Below, one piece after another: positions 28,970 to 42,222 of a stretch of 64,000 nucleotides of DNA. How positions within the stretch are numbered: position 1 is the first letter of the stretch; each line of letters begins with the position of its first letter. Origin of the DNA: Rhytidiadelphus loreus (taxonomy: Eukaryota > Streptophyta > Bryopsida > Hypnales > Hylocomiaceae); assembly GCA_947034895.1 (NCBI GenBank), contig OX344764.1, forward strand, positions 63,097,348 to 63,161,347. Direction: 5' to 3'. The position numbers were made by a program, and so were the translations under genes. The notes under the pieces were generated by a model, which saw nothing but the letters and a program-made list of their open reading frames with translations, did no database searches and was not told the DNA's origin.

Positions 28970-30683
28970 TTAACCCTAAGCGCTCCTACGTCCAGTTTGT
29001 GGACGATGAACAGATTGAACCTGACATTTCTTTCTCATTACTGTTTGGATGAAAGTCATTCTAATTTGTGGAGATACTTTATCAAGCTGTTGTTTTATCC
29101 AATGGTTGGATTTGGTGTTGCTAGAGTACATTATTTTTCTAAATTACAAATGTGGAAGTATGTCAAGTGGTTGACCAAGCCAAAATTGCAGTGATTCTAG
29201 TTCAAAACAGGATTTGCAAAAATGAGGTCATAGGTTTGAGGAGCACAAAAATTTCAAAAAATCACCATGTGAAGAGAACCTCATTTCAAATCCATTCCAA
29301 CAAATTTTACTCAAAAAATGATAATATTTTGCTTGTAACCGAATTTAGAAGGAATTCTGAAATTTATCTTTCAAAATTTATAAAAAATATTGGTGATAGC
29401 ATTGGTGATTCTAATCGTACAAATGGGAATCTAAAACTCAAAATCTACAACTTTTATTTGTATATGAATTCCAAAATATTCTTCCAAATAGTACTTTATG
29501 ATGATTTTTGTCCCTAACTTTTGATTGGAGGCTTAACACCTCAAAATAATTTTTAGAGATGAAATTTAGCTTGGTTTTCCAACTTTTCTAATTTCAAAGG
29601 TTCTTGAAAAAATTTATTCTACTATGTCTAAATGAGGTTTAAAGTTCTAAATTGAACATAATTCTTGCTCCTGACTTAACTAGGTATGAACGGTCGAACT
29701 TCTTGGTAATTTCAATTTACATATCCTGCATGCATTGGGTTGTTTTACCTCCCATCACCCCACTTGTATAAAGACATTCCCTCATCCTTACATCAATAGA
29801 GACTTTCAAAATTATGTGATGTAGTTGGATAATTTCTATCTATTTTATTTTTCTAAGTTGGGTCTTGCTAATTTTTACCTTGGGCAACCACAAATCTTTT
29901 GTAACGGGCCATCAAGAGCTCTATTTGGTAAGGAGCGGCTATCAAATGCTGAAATCTTCATTTTTAGAAAATTGCCAAGTTCTTGTTACAAACTACTTTC
30001 CCAGTGGTGGACCTATAAAGCACAAGTGATTAATGGCCATAGTAGCGGTGTCAAGTCCATACCACCTCAAATGTCATGTAGGTTCAATAGATATGTAAGC
30101 ACTCAAGTGGAAATGTGCTACAATTTACAGCTCATTTAATGCCTTAACATCGCCACCATGAGACTAGGTGGAGACCAACCCTACACCAAGTAAGATCATG
30201 TGATAGATAAGTCTTGTTATGAGAATTGCATGGAAGTGCAAGGATGTCATAACTTATAACGAGACTCTATTTTCATGTTACTAGATATAATTTTAACCCT
30301 TGAACATCCAGAATCTTCTCCATGATTGATGGTTCGGGATAAAGTACTATTTGGAAGAATATTTTGGAATTGATTTATGAATAAAAGTTGTAGATTTTGA
30401 GTTTTAGATTCTACAAATCTATGACCTCATATTTGCAAATTCAATTTTGAACTAGAGTGAATGCAATTTTGTCTTGGTCAACAACTTGACATACTTCCAC
30501 ATTTGTAATTTTAGAAAAATATGTAGTCTAATAACACCAAATCCAACCATTTGATAGGACAACAACTTCATAAAGGTTCTCCACAAATTAGGATGACTTT
30601 CATCCAAGATATAATGAGGATGAAGTTTGAGTTTCAATCTATTAGTAGTCTAGAAATTAGACATCGGAGTGCTCTAGAGTTAA
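28970..30683. mobile_element. Composite TTAA-bounded foldback
   Basis: TTAA at 28970-28973 is followed by CCCTAAGCGCTCC. The right end reads GGAGTGCTCTAGAG plus TTAA at 30680-30683. Long inverted arms lie at 28974-29516 and 30340-30679; for example gaaagtcattctaatttgtgg near 29051 is mirrored near 30588-30608. Between the arms, 29518-29810 is a diverged copy of the right arm of the foldback at 6011-7258. The phrase ggtaggca-NNN-gtacc follows both this element's right TTAA and the right TTAA of the preceding element, so the pair probably arose by duplication. Confidence 0.6.
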
Positions 30684-30845
30684 GGTAGGCAAGTGTACCT
30701 ATTATTATGGACTATGTAATGTGAAGGATGAGTTTTGTTATAAGAAATGCATGGAAGTGGTGAAGGATGCCATTTCTTATATAAAGACTGTATTTCCATG
30801 TTACCAAATGGTATAATTTTAATTGTTGAATGGTTTGATCTTCGT
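30192..30845 (+). repeat. Direct repeat spanning the composite element's right edge
   Basis: A segment at about 30192-30330 recurs, diverged, at about 30715-30845. Shared words include tgcatggaagtg, aaggatg and tttccatgtta/tttcatgtta, then ataattttaa. One copy lies inside the composite element and one just outside, supporting a local duplication. 30846-33141 otherwise holds AT-rich sequence without a supported gene. Confidence 0.5.
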
Positions 30846-33141
30846 CATTCATGTTCATTGATGGTTTTAAAAAAAGGTTCCCATAATGTTAAAGCAGTTG
30901 CATATTATGAAAATAACATGCCCCTCATCATCCAATGAGAGGTTGTCATTTGTATTCAAACAAGGTTCATTGATGTTATGGACTTTCTTCACCATCAACT
31001 TGTCTCTATATGCATTTGTCCAGCATTTCAGAGGTTGAAATTTAAGTATCTTTAATTACAAAATGGACCGCTTCTAGCCTTTCTTCTTTTTGGTGTATAA
31101 AATCAAGTTCATTGTAAGAATGTGATTTTATGTAGTATATAGAAATAGATGTTGTATGCCTCTTAAATATCACATTTTTTAATTAATATCACCAGACCCT
31201 AGTGATCATACCATATTAGGTTTGAGGTTAGGTTAGATGTGTATGATTATGTGATATTAGGGAGGGTAAAAAATATTGAAAACTATTCAACCAATCCTTC
31301 ACCTAAGAAAACAATAGAATGATTATTAAACATATTGAAGACCTAGCGTCGATTAAGTTAGCTATAAATCCATGTATCTTTATTTGAACTATAAGAAGTT
31401 GCAAATACTAAATAAGATTTATAAAAGGAAGAAGTTTATAAACCAAACAGATTTTAAGTGTTTCTCCTATTTGGAAGATGACATATTTTTTGAATCATCT
31501 ATGACTGCCATTGATTAGGCAAGTAGGTTGAAAGGGACACTTTATAGACCTCCTACCAATTAATTGTGAATTTGACAGCCATGAAAGGAGTTTTAGATTA
31601 TCATATGATCCCAAGTTCCTTTTTAATGTCATTATTGCATACATCACTATATTGTTACAACATTATATATTTAACTTAATGTAATCAAGTGTATTTGGCG
31701 TACTTAGGTTATGATATTATATATATTTTAGTGTATGCTAGCCATAGTCACTAATGCATCTTGCTTGTCTAAAAATAAATATTTTCAAAAAAATTAGCAA
31801 TATATATTATTGTTGTCTAATTGGTTAGAATTAGGCTTAGATTTCGTTGTCACAAAATCTATAAAAATTGCAATTTTTCTTGTAGAGGAACAAACTTGAT
31901 ACATGTGAACAAATCTATTGGCCATCAAATCTATTGATTGTATGGAAGGGAGGGAGCTTAAAATTTAGATGCAAGAACTAATATTTATGGAACTTTAAGG
32001 TGCACCTCTACAACTAGTAAACAATATTATATATACCTTTCTCCCTTTTTTTTTGTTGAAATTGAAAAAATTAATGTTTGTTTAATACAAAATTGTTATA
32101 CTTATCAAATTGTTGTTTTGTCAATGTGTAGTTTTAAGCATCGGTTGAACATGTAGACATCTATGTGAAATTGATCAATTGCTATTCTTAAATCACCATT
32201 GAAAGTGAAAAGGTTTCAACTGTCAAAACGCACCTTCAAAGTAGGTAGCCAAAAACTTTAGAATTTGATTTTCACCATCAGTAATATTTTCATTTCCTAT
32301 GTAATCATCAATAAAGAATATCTAAGGATATTGGGACTTCTTGAATTATGGGAAGTCAAAGACTTTCCTTGAAAAATATACCTTGGTACTTTGGCTTCTA
32401 GTTTAAGAGCTTTGTCACTACCATGATGATAATGGATACAATAATATGAACATCCTTCTTTAAGACCAAACTTCATCCTACTCTATCTTCTTCAATTTTA
32501 ATTTATTTTTTAAATATAATAGTTTTGAAATCCTTTAAATATTTTCTAAGTGTTCTTGAATTCAATTATCTATCTTAGTTTATTTTTTAAACCAGTATGC
32601 TTTGAACACCTACTCAACAACTACTACTCTAGATTTTTAATTTTAAATTACTATTTTTGGATGTTTAGTGATCCTAAGTTGTAGGGCATGAATTTACATT
32701 TCTAAAATGCTAAGATACTTTATATTTGGATTTTCCTATCAATAGTTATGTCCCTAAAGTTTTGTTTCTAAATTGAACTTTAAAACCATCCAACATTTTC
32801 TACTAATTTACAATTCCAAATTGACTTTTTATTTTATGAACAAATTATAAATTTTATCTAGATTTTAAAGTGTAATACATTTTTTGAAACCTCTAGTAAT
32901 TACCTAAATAGTTTTAAATAGTTAATTAATATTCAAAGTTCAATTTTGATATAACTCCTAAAGGTTTGATTTGGACACCTAATTTCTAATTTAGCTATGG
33001 TTTAAATGAAATAGTAAATAACAAAATGGCAAGTTTTAGGCACATTCATCTCACTCTACGTCCACCATGTCCCCGTCTTCTTCTATGAGTATTGTGATCT
33101 TGCTCCATTTTTGTTGATTCTATTGATTTTTTGCGTATTGC

Positions 33142-33720
33142 TTAACCCCTAAAGTCCCATTGTACCTATGGAGGACAAAATGAATTTTGGGCAGGCTACT
33201 ATGTTCTCAATTTTTATTGAAACTTTAAAAAAACTTTTTCATAAGATAGAAAAACTTATGAGCTTTTTGGGAATTTAATTTATATTTCAATTGGTGCCTA
33301 GGAGCAAAAGTTATGCCACAATAATCTCAAAATGGAGGAGACTGGGTAGCAAAAAAAAATCCACAAAAAATTGAAATATATTTTTTAATATATTTTTTTC
33401 TCGTAGATTACATTTTTTTCTAAATGGAAAGCTTTGTTTGGATTAATGATGTGAAAGTTATGAAATTTGTCTTGCGGGCAATCATAGCATCTTCTTAAAA
33501 TAAATATTTTTCTTCCATTTTGAATGCTAATATCTTTCAATCTATAGAGTCAAACATTACAAAAAATTTATCATGAGATTTAAGACAAGTGTAGAACAAG
33601 ATCCTATGGTTAGATTCTAAAAAATATTTAAAAAAATTATTTTGTAGGTGAACTTAGCAAAAGTGATAGTTTTGAGTGATTTTGACCCCCAAAAAATGGC
33701 CTTGGGACTTTAGGGGTTAA
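33142..33720. mobile_element. TTAA-bounded element, perfect terminal repeats (piggyBac-like)
   Basis: TTAA (33142-33145), then CCCCTAAAGTCCCA; the far end is the exact mirror TGGGACTTTAGGGG, then TTAA (33717-33720). The core is 571 bp with no coding capacity. It contains a block also found in sister copies (gcaaaagttatg near 33304; gaatgctaatatctttcaat near 33523). It is the cleanest family member in the window. The stretch 33721-35555 shows nothing else. Confidence 0.75.
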
Positions 33721-35555
33721 GTGACCAGTTTTACAACATGGGGGTAAATTCTATCTATAATCTGATCCCCTTTTTTCTACCTATTTTGTTTCTACTTCCC
33801 TTTTTTCTACCTTCTCCAACCTATTTTATATATTTTATATCTTTTATTTTATCTTTTGAGAATATCTTTGAAGTTGCCACCATTGACTTCCACTACTACT
33901 AATGGCTTCTTAATTAATCATAGAATCAAACGAAAGTGTTGACATAAGAGTCATATATCCCCTAAGCATCTAGTAATATCATGGCTTAAACTACTTGGGT
34001 CAACTTTGCGTTTGCTTTGCTTTAACACCCTTGTTTTATTATTAATTTTTATAGTTGTATTTTAAAAGATTTTTCTTTGCATCAACTACATACTTCTTCT
34101 CATTTTAAAGCCTCAAATCACTATCCCCATTCTTCTTCTCATCTCTCCCTCACTTCCTCTGTGCTTGGATTTGTGCTTCACTTTTCTTCTTATTTGGACT
34201 TCTACTACTGGACCTTGACATTGTTGAACCTAGACACTCTGGACCTCATGCGACTAAACTCCAAGCTATAGACTCAAATTAGGCTTAGTACTACTACATG
34301 TAATACTATTGAACCTCGACAAGCTCCCTTCAAATTGGATTTCAATCATAGTCATTCAAAATTGAGATGTGGACTTTACATAAGTCAATGCAAAAAGTCA
34401 CCTCCAAAGAATGTGTAAACTAGCTTTGATCTAAAGGAATAACCACCTTTACATGAAACATCATCATAGGATTAAGGTAGGATGATTTATTGTCATTCAT
34501 TTTAGGTTGTTGCATATATTTAGATTAATTAAATTCATTCTCATTTTTTTTACAATAGAGTAACAAAATCAAATAAATTTTCACATGTATTTCAGTGAAT
34601 TCATATTTGAGAATGAAGAGAAAAGAAATGTTATACGTGGTCAACACAATAACAAATAGCTTCCCATTTTTGTCCTTTGCGGAAAAATATTTTCATCCAT
34701 TTGGATTCTACTGGGTTTTTTTTACTCCCTTCAATGGAAATCCAAAAGCAACCCTTAAGATTGTGGAATAATTAATGAACCTTTTGCCATACGTAGAAAA
34801 CGTATAGTGGTGTTCATTGAAGTTATATAATTGTAACTTTTCAACCCCAATTCCTCACCAAAGTTGTCATAATGCCAACCTTTTACAATTTTCACTAAAT
34901 CCAGGATGCAAAAGGGTGTAATCGGAGTGAAACGCAAGGTTTGCAATTGTGTTGGGGACAATTTTGGGGCCATATACCTTAAAGCACTTACACTTTTGTT
35001 CAAAATTTTAGCCTCTTTCTGAGGGCTTAGAGGCGTTGGAGGCCCCACCTATGCGACAAAGGTACAAGTTGTTTCGGGCCTCTAACAATCGAGGGTCAAT
35101 AAATTTATTTTTTGAGTGTAGATTCTTGAAAAATTGCCATAAAACCAAAGGATATTGGTTGAAAAATTTGATGGAAGGTAGATGCTTTTACATTAGTTCC
35201 AAACTCCAAATTAAATGTTGTCATTTATATAGAGGACTAGTGTTCATCAAACTTTTTCAATTAATTACAATATCCAAATGTAGTACAAGTTTGGACTTTG
35301 AAATCTATATATTCAACAAGAAAATTTGGATTGTGAAAGTAGTTCAAAACAAAGGTGCATTTTGGTTGCCAATTGAAAGAAGATAATCATGAAGAAATAG
35401 ATGAGATAATAGTTATTGATTGAATAAAGAACATATTTGTAGATTTTAAACAATCTCTATCCCCCTAAATGACCACACTAAGGATTTGTAGTCACCATTG
35501 GAGAAATAATATTACTAAAAACAACTACTACTTTAGAAGGTGAACAAGCCTCCCT

Positions 35556-36485
35556 TTAACCCCTCGAGTCCCAAGGCCATTTTTTTGGCAAAACCCACTC
35601 AAAACTACAATTTCTATAGCATTCACCTAAGAAATGAGAGAAAAATATTTCTTAGAATTTAATCATAGAGTCTTGTAATTTACTTGTCTCAGATCATGTA
35701 TTAAAATTCATGAAGCTTGACCATACAAATTGGAAGATATTAGCATTCAAAGTTGGATTTTTTTTAGTATTGCCCTACAATTTCAATTGTCAAATGACTT
35801 TGATTGCCATTTGTGGAATTTTTTTCCATTGAGAACTTTGAATTTATAAAAATTTATCTTGAAGACTTGAATTGAAAGTCTAAGAATTTAAAAAAACAAA
35901 ACAAAACAAACACTTGATTTTCATTCTTAAAAAATTGTTAAGTAGAAATAGGTCCAGGGTTGAACAAAAAACTAAATTGTTAATAGCTCTAAGATGGAAT
36001 TGAAACACAATAATCCCAATAGTGAGATTGTTCTTGCAATCAAAATTAACCTTGTCAAACAATTTTTTTTCAAAAAATTGTGAAATTGCATTAAAAAATG
36101 AACCCTTCTAGTTATTTTTTCAAGAAGATTCTTAGATTGCCCAAAAAACAAGATTGTCCATAACTTTCTCATCACTAGTCCAAATAGAATGAATCAAATC
36201 TTTTCTTATAGACAAAAATACTTTCTATGAGAAAAAAAAATTGAAAATTTTATTTTGACATTATGTGATTGTTTGTTCTACCCACCGACCCCATTTTAGA
36301 CTCAAAGTGACATAACTTTGCTCTCCCGCACTGATTGATAAAAATTACATTCCCACAAAGCTGACGTGTTTTCCTATCTTCAAAATTTAAAACAAACAAA
36401 CAAACAATGAAATTGTCACCATTGGAGCCTACCCAAAAATGCATTTCTTGTCCCCCCAAAGAGACAATGGGACTTTAGAAGTTGT
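35556..36485. mobile_element. TTAA-type element, 0.92 kb, right site decayed
   Basis: TTAA (35556-35559) is followed by CCCCTCGAGTCCCAAGGCC. The right end reads CAATGGGACTTTAGAAG followed by TTGT, a decayed target site. The interior repeats family words in the opposite orientation to the 33142 copy (for example tgaagcttgaccatacaaattggaa near 35711). No coding capacity. Confidence 0.6.
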
Positions 36486-37178
36486 TAGATCATCACAAGA
36501 TCACCATAACAAAATCCACCATCTACTGTAAATGCCCAAACACCCCCAGAAACAATGACCTCAAACAATGACACAGAAAAATGAACCAAAACATTTAAAA
36601 GGACGGGAACTGAAAGGGAAAAGAATCACACTGGCAGTGTGGGTAGCTGGAACAACCACACAGTCAAGTTGTTCAAACTCATAAATTGCTCAGGCCAGCT
36701 CAGCCAAGAACCTGCAGCTCCCATGATAATTTAGAGCCAGATGTAATCCCAGAGAGAGATGCAATTTGCTCAGAAAATCAAAATTAAAAACTGGAGCCTT
36801 TCAAACGCAAGGTTAACTTAGCCGCCTGCAATTCAAGCAAGCCCATTTCAAACTAATCACAAGACTGCACCATCATCACTCCCACAGCCACTATTCTAAC
36901 AGGCTGCTAGGATAGCTCCATTCCTTGCTTCCACTTGCATTTTGCAGCACCGTTTGCAGCCCAGCTGTTTCAAGGTACTCAGCTTACGCAGATTGAAGCT
37001 CGATCAATGTGTGTACTAAACCTTCTTAACCCGCAGGCTCTCTGTTGTACAGCTAGCTGTCTGCATTGTTGACGTTTCAGCGTTTATGAGAAGACGTTGA
37101 TGTTCGGTGGTGGACGGTACCAAGTCGCTGTTGTTGCAGCTGGTCCTAGCTCCTGAGTGACGTTCTTTTATTAGATTT

Positions 37179-37960
37179 TGTGTGTGAGCAGGAAGAGTGC
37201 AGAGTAGCCGAGGAAGCTCTGATCAGTGAACATTTGAAACATTGTATTAGACTGCCATTGTCCTTCAGTTGTTACTTCATTTCTTCTCTGTCAGTGTTGG
37301 GGCTGCAGCTGTTTGGAGGTACTAGGTTCACTGCATATTGCTTTTTCTTCGCATGCAGGTTTTGATGTATTTTGAGGAGAGGAGAGGAGCTTTAGATTTT
37401 CTACCACAATGTCAGTTTCAACCTCTTGAGGGACAATCTATTGGTTGATGTAATGTGTGTATGAGCAGGAGTTCAGCAAAGCTAAGGAAGTTCAGTGCAT
37501 GAGTGAATATCTTCTTATTTGTCGTTGCCCTTCAGTTGCTGCTTTTCTTGTTTCTGAGAGTTGACGCCGCACTGGAAGGTACTGCATGTTGCTTCTTCTT
37601 CACATGAAGGTTTGATGTGCTTGACCGAGACGAGTCGAGGAGCTTCAGATTTGCTTCAATAATGTCATTTGCAGCAGCAGCTTCAAGCTTGAGAGGGACA
37701 AACTTTTCTTGAAAGTATTGAGTGTCTGAGCAGGAGTTTGGTGCATGAGCGAACATTTGGAACAGTTTCTTATATCTCACTGTCTTAACCCTTCAGTTGT
37801 TGCTGCATTTCTTGTTCGTCAGACTTGACGCGTATGCATTTTGAAGCATTGGGTTTGTTACACATTGCTTCATCTTCACATGAAGTAGTTCATTTGGTTT
37901 GAGCAGAGGAGAGGAGCATCATATTTGCTTTTAAACTGGGAGTCAGCTCAATAAGCTTTG
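37179..37960 (+). repeat. Three degenerate ~265-bp tandem repeats upstream of the LTP gene
   Basis: Units start near 37179, 37444 and 37724. Each opens with tgtNtgagcaggag, continues through ccttcagttgttgctNcatttcttg and a 'cttcttcNcatgNaggtttgatgt' block, and reaches a gagtcgaggagc-like segment. The last unit ends about 80 bp before the start codon of the lipid transfer protein gene. Promoter or transcribed-leader amplification is possible. The preceding stretch 36486-37178 has no supported gene. Confidence 0.7.
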
Positions 37961-38040
37961 GAAACTTTTAAATACTCAGACCATGCTAACAGGGGCTTGG
38001 TTTGCAGAGTGTGAGGAGAACCTAGCTAAGTTTTGTAGCG

Positions 38041-39778
38041 ATGGCGAGAGTAAGGATGGTGTTGGTAGTGGTGGCGTTGGCAATGCTGGCGATGGGGACG
38101 GACACAGCAGAGTCTCCCCCAAACTGCAACTCAGCAGCGTCGGCGTTGCTGCCATGTTACTCGTACGTGACGGGACCTGATGCGAAGCCCCCTTTGGATT
38201 GTTGCGGGGGTCTGAGCACTTTGAACTCCAACAGCCCTACTTGCATGTGCCAGTTGATCACGCAGCTCAATAGTTCCGCGGGCGCCGACCCTTCCGTCAA
38301 CATCACCAAGGCTTTCAACCTCCCTAAGGACTGTTCCATCACTTTGAAGACCAGCGATTGCCCAGGTCAGGAATACTATATAACATCTCTTGCCGTGAAC
38401 ACTTGACCCCATGGTAACCAAAACTTTTATCTCTTTTCTGTTTAAATAGCTTAGTTTTGGGAACAGGCACGATGGCTTTCTAGGTTGTCAATGCTTTCTC
38501 GGCCATCCAGATATTTAAGAAACATGACGTGAGCTTTGATAGCAACCTTAAGTGAACTTCATGTACAGACGGTGTCTTTCAAGATCGAGGGTTTTCTGGT
38601 TTTACCATGAACACTTCAACATTGTAACCAAAATTACTCTCTCATCTGCTTAGCAAGTTTTCGGAAAAGATGGGTTGAATTTCTAGGTTGTCAATGTTTT
38701 TTTGATCATGAAGACATTTAAGAAACATGACGTGAGGTTGGATAACCGTAAGAAAAGTTTTAAGTATAGCCAGTGACTTTTTAAGGCCGCGTTTTTTCGG
38801 CCTTGGGAAGATTATGCTTGTACATTGCCTCATTGTGCTTTGTCTATCATGTACTGGAAGGTGGAGGATGTTGATTGTATCACTCTAGGAGTTTTAACGT
38901 ATGTAGTAGTGTCATTTTTTAGATGTGGAGAGATCAATCTGGATACAGGAACATAATCTGTTCAGATATATTTTTTATCATCAAGTTCGAAGATTTCTTA
39001 AGCTATTTCAAAGTGGGAGGTTGCAGACCGCTCTTGGAAACAGTAGACAACTCCATTTTTATTCGATGAGTGGCCGTAAACATATAGATTTAGCCAAGTC
39101 ATGCTCACACCTCTTAAGTTGATATTGATAACCGAATTGTGTGTTGTCGAAATCGTAAATCGCTCTGATTCAAACGATTTTTGGTGTTATGCAGCTCTGG
39201 CTAATTTGCCACTAGCACCGCCTGTCGGCATTACTCCTACACCACCAGCAACAACTTCGTCCCCAGGTATTTTTTCGCTTAATAATCCTCTCTGTTGAAG
39301 TTAAAATTATTTTCTTCATCAGCCAGGATCTTACAAGTAGATTTCTATAGCTTTTATTTGCAGCCTACATTTGTGCAAGGAATTCTGCATTTTATGAGAT
39401 TTCTGGAGTGGCATGATGCATGTGTTTGATGCATATTACCAAAGCTTGTTTCTGGTGACTAGTTATTTGCTTATTGACTAAAGACCATAATTAAAGTACA
39501 TGACATCTCCTACCTTCGAAAATCCATTCCAATATTTCTAGCTCCCTGTCAGTTATTATTGCTGAAATATTTGCTCCAGTGTAAGTACTGAACTGTAGTA
39601 CTGTCAGTACTAAATCAATGTCCTCCTTGTGCTTTTTGTTGCAACAGGTCCAGTTGCTGGAGCAGGTCCTGAAACTGCAGTACCAGGAACTAGTGGGAAT
39701 GATGGCTCTAGGCTTCTGCCTGCCAGTTTGGTGATTGGAGTGGCAGCTGCAGCTGTAGCAGTCCAAGCCTTTCTTTAA
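38041..39778 (+). CDS. GPI-anchored non-specific lipid transfer protein (LTPG type)
   Basis: Three plus-strand exons: 38041-38365, 39195-39266, 39648-39778, giving 175 residues, complete, with both introns in phase 1. Residues 1 to about 22 form a signal peptide (MVLVVVALAMLAMG core). The eight-cysteine pattern follows: C..LLPC..DCC..TCMC..KDC..SDC, ending at the first exon boundary. Exon 2 and early exon 3 encode a Pro/Thr/Ser/Ala-rich linker (PPVGITPTPPATTSSP). The last 25 residues are hydrophobic after a small-residue stretch (GTSGNDGSR), as expected for GPI-anchor attachment. Family role: lipid binding at the outer plasma membrane and export of cuticle or wall lipids. An overlapping upstream ATG at 37983 is out of frame. 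Linker intron positions match LTPG organisation as I know it. Confidence 0.93.
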
Positions 39779-42222
39779 GTACAGATTTCGCGTTTCACAG
39801 CTTACAAGAGACGAGAGAAGCTCGACTAGTCAACGAATTTTTCTGCTTCTCCAGAGACTATCTTATTTGATTACCATTTTTGGAACACTTGTGTAATGCA
39901 AGTGCGTAGACTCAACACAGATGATATGCAACTGGTCTTTCATAGTTATTTGTCTGTTTCTTCTTATGTTTAAAATTTACTGAAAGAAATGTATGAGCAT
40001 ATTGAAGTGATGCAATGGATGGCAATGGAAACCTCCACATACGTTACAGGTTATGGCTGTTGTTGTCCATCGCATGGTTCAGCTTTGTTTTTATTACTTC
40101 TGAATGCAGTCGAGCATGTGAAGTTATGAAAGTAACTCTTATCATTCTACCAACTGTACTGCCCTCACGTTTTGGTAGCCAATGTCACTTAAGCATATGC
40201 AGTGAACATTAAAAATTCAGATTAGTTGGCAAGAGACTCTTACAACCATCAAGAAAGTTTCGTTGAAAAAACAACTACGAACTGTATCATACAAGGAGAG
40301 AATCCCTAACCTAAAATGATTGTGAAACTTAAAACTCCTACCAATGAATGCCTGTGGTTCTGGATTGAAACAACTGTGACTCTGCCACACGAAAGATTGG
40401 AGCATTTGAAGGAAATCTGGCCTTGGTTCCGTGAAGATTTGAATATCATAATCACCTGCAACCACCTTTGAATGAAGTGGGTAGTATGATACTGGTACTC
40501 CAACCCACCGCTATCCCAGCAACTAACCTGGCAATTTAGTTAAGAGCACAGAAATTATTGAGGCTGTATTGAACACAATTAACTGAAATTCTCGGCTGTA
40601 AGTTATGCTGATTTTTTTACAGGAGAATCAGCGTGGCATTCCCTCCAAAGTAGAGGAATCCAACATAAAGGAAAGTCGTGTTGGCTGTACTCCTCCAGTC
40701 CTCCCCTTCAGAAAAATCTTTGGCTGTATGGTAGCAACGTGCCGTTACTGAAACTTTTGCAAATCACCAATTAAGTTACTGTGGTGATGTCCAGTCATTC
40801 AGTCAGGCATTGGCCTGGCATTGCTTAATTTCGTGACGTACGCAAGTACTTTGGTGTTCAGGGTGTGCAGTTGACTTTTACTGCAGTTTACAACGGATCA
40901 ATAAACCATTCAAATATAATAAATTCTCCTTTTGTTATTACAAACCTACTTTCACAACAGAAGATGGTCTTCCCGGTGTGTTGTTGGAACATTCAGCATA
41001 ATCATCAAGATACTATTTTTAGTAGTTTACATTTTTGAAAAATTCTTTTTGAAGTTTAGTTCTAGCATCAAAAATCCGATTTTGCAAAATGGATGATTAT
41101 GATTTCTCTATTCAAGATTTTGTGCAAGGGTGTTCATTGCAAATCTTGAATTTTTAGTGTTGAGGTTTCTTGGAAATGAGCCTCAAGTACACTAAATCAT
41201 TGGAGGAAAAATTACCTTAGAAATTCATTTAAAATTTTTTTAGAGTAGATTTTGAAAAGTTGTAAGTTGATTGGGGTTATGCATGTTATATCCTTTAACC
41301 GAAGAAGGATGCTGCGAACAATAAGTGTCTGATGAATGACAAGGAATTCTCCAATGTAGAACAAAACTACTATTCATCCTTGGAATTTTTTGTAGAAAGT
41401 GGAGAACATCTACAGTAGCTTGACTTCCAATGAGTACTTTAATATTTTTTTTATTCCAATGACTCTCACAGTTACACAATGTATGGTTTCCAGGGTCACC
41501 CCCCGCATCGTTCTAGGGTCAACCTCATATTTTTTGGTGATCAAATTTTTAGATTTGACTTGTGAAAAGAAGATTGAAATAATTCAAATCAATTTCACAA
41601 TTTTAGCCCCCTCCTGATCAAGTATCATAATCTTTCAATCCATGAGTAATCATATTGTTGTGTTTTCTTTTCCCATGTAATCTCTAACATGTCTAGTTTC
41701 AATTTGTACAATTACAATTTCAAAAAAAGTGATAAAACTTATTAAAATGTTGTCTTGTTCAATTTACAACAAATTCCAAGAAGCTCTGAAAGGCCTTAAA
41801 ATGGGCATTTAAAGGGTTACATCTACACTTGTCTTTTTCCTTAGGTGAGTACCTCCAAAGCAAGTGAACATCTCCAAAGTCAATATGTACCTCTATTGAA
41901 GAAAGAAACGATTTTAGAACTAGTACCAAAAAAAATCTTTGATCCTTCAAAATGCGGGCTTGATCTATATTTGGGAAGAACCAACAGTTAGTTAAAAGTT
42001 AGTGGATGGAATTGGAATAGCACTGTTTGCAATTTGAAAACATCGACAAAAAGAAATCAGTGAAAAATCTATAAATTTTCTAATTTGAATATAAAAAATA
42101 GAGAGAATGACCAGGCTAGTACGTACTTGAAATATACTGGTTGCAGGAAAACCGGTAGAACTAAAAAATCGGGAGTGTCAGGTTGCAGCAGCAAAAAGGT
42201 AGTCTTTTGTTTACTCGGGAGC
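39779..42222. other. Intergenic region without a supported gene
   Basis: Short open frames on both strands (for example minus 40465-40217 and plus 40015-40212) show no family features or splice partners. The segment at about 41980-42100 resembles the dispersed repeat at 16960-17140. Confidence 0.5.
42193..42197 (-). terminator. Poly-T terminator of the tRNA gene
   Basis: Five T residues on the minus strand downstream of the tRNA, the usual RNA polymerase III stop signal. The run is short and 26 bases away, so some read-through is possible. Confidence 0.5.

Noticed and set aside
37983..38180. ATG upstream of the LTP start
   Set aside because: It is out of frame with the eight-cysteine protein. 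It is probably upstream of or close to the transcription start, or a minor upstream ORF.
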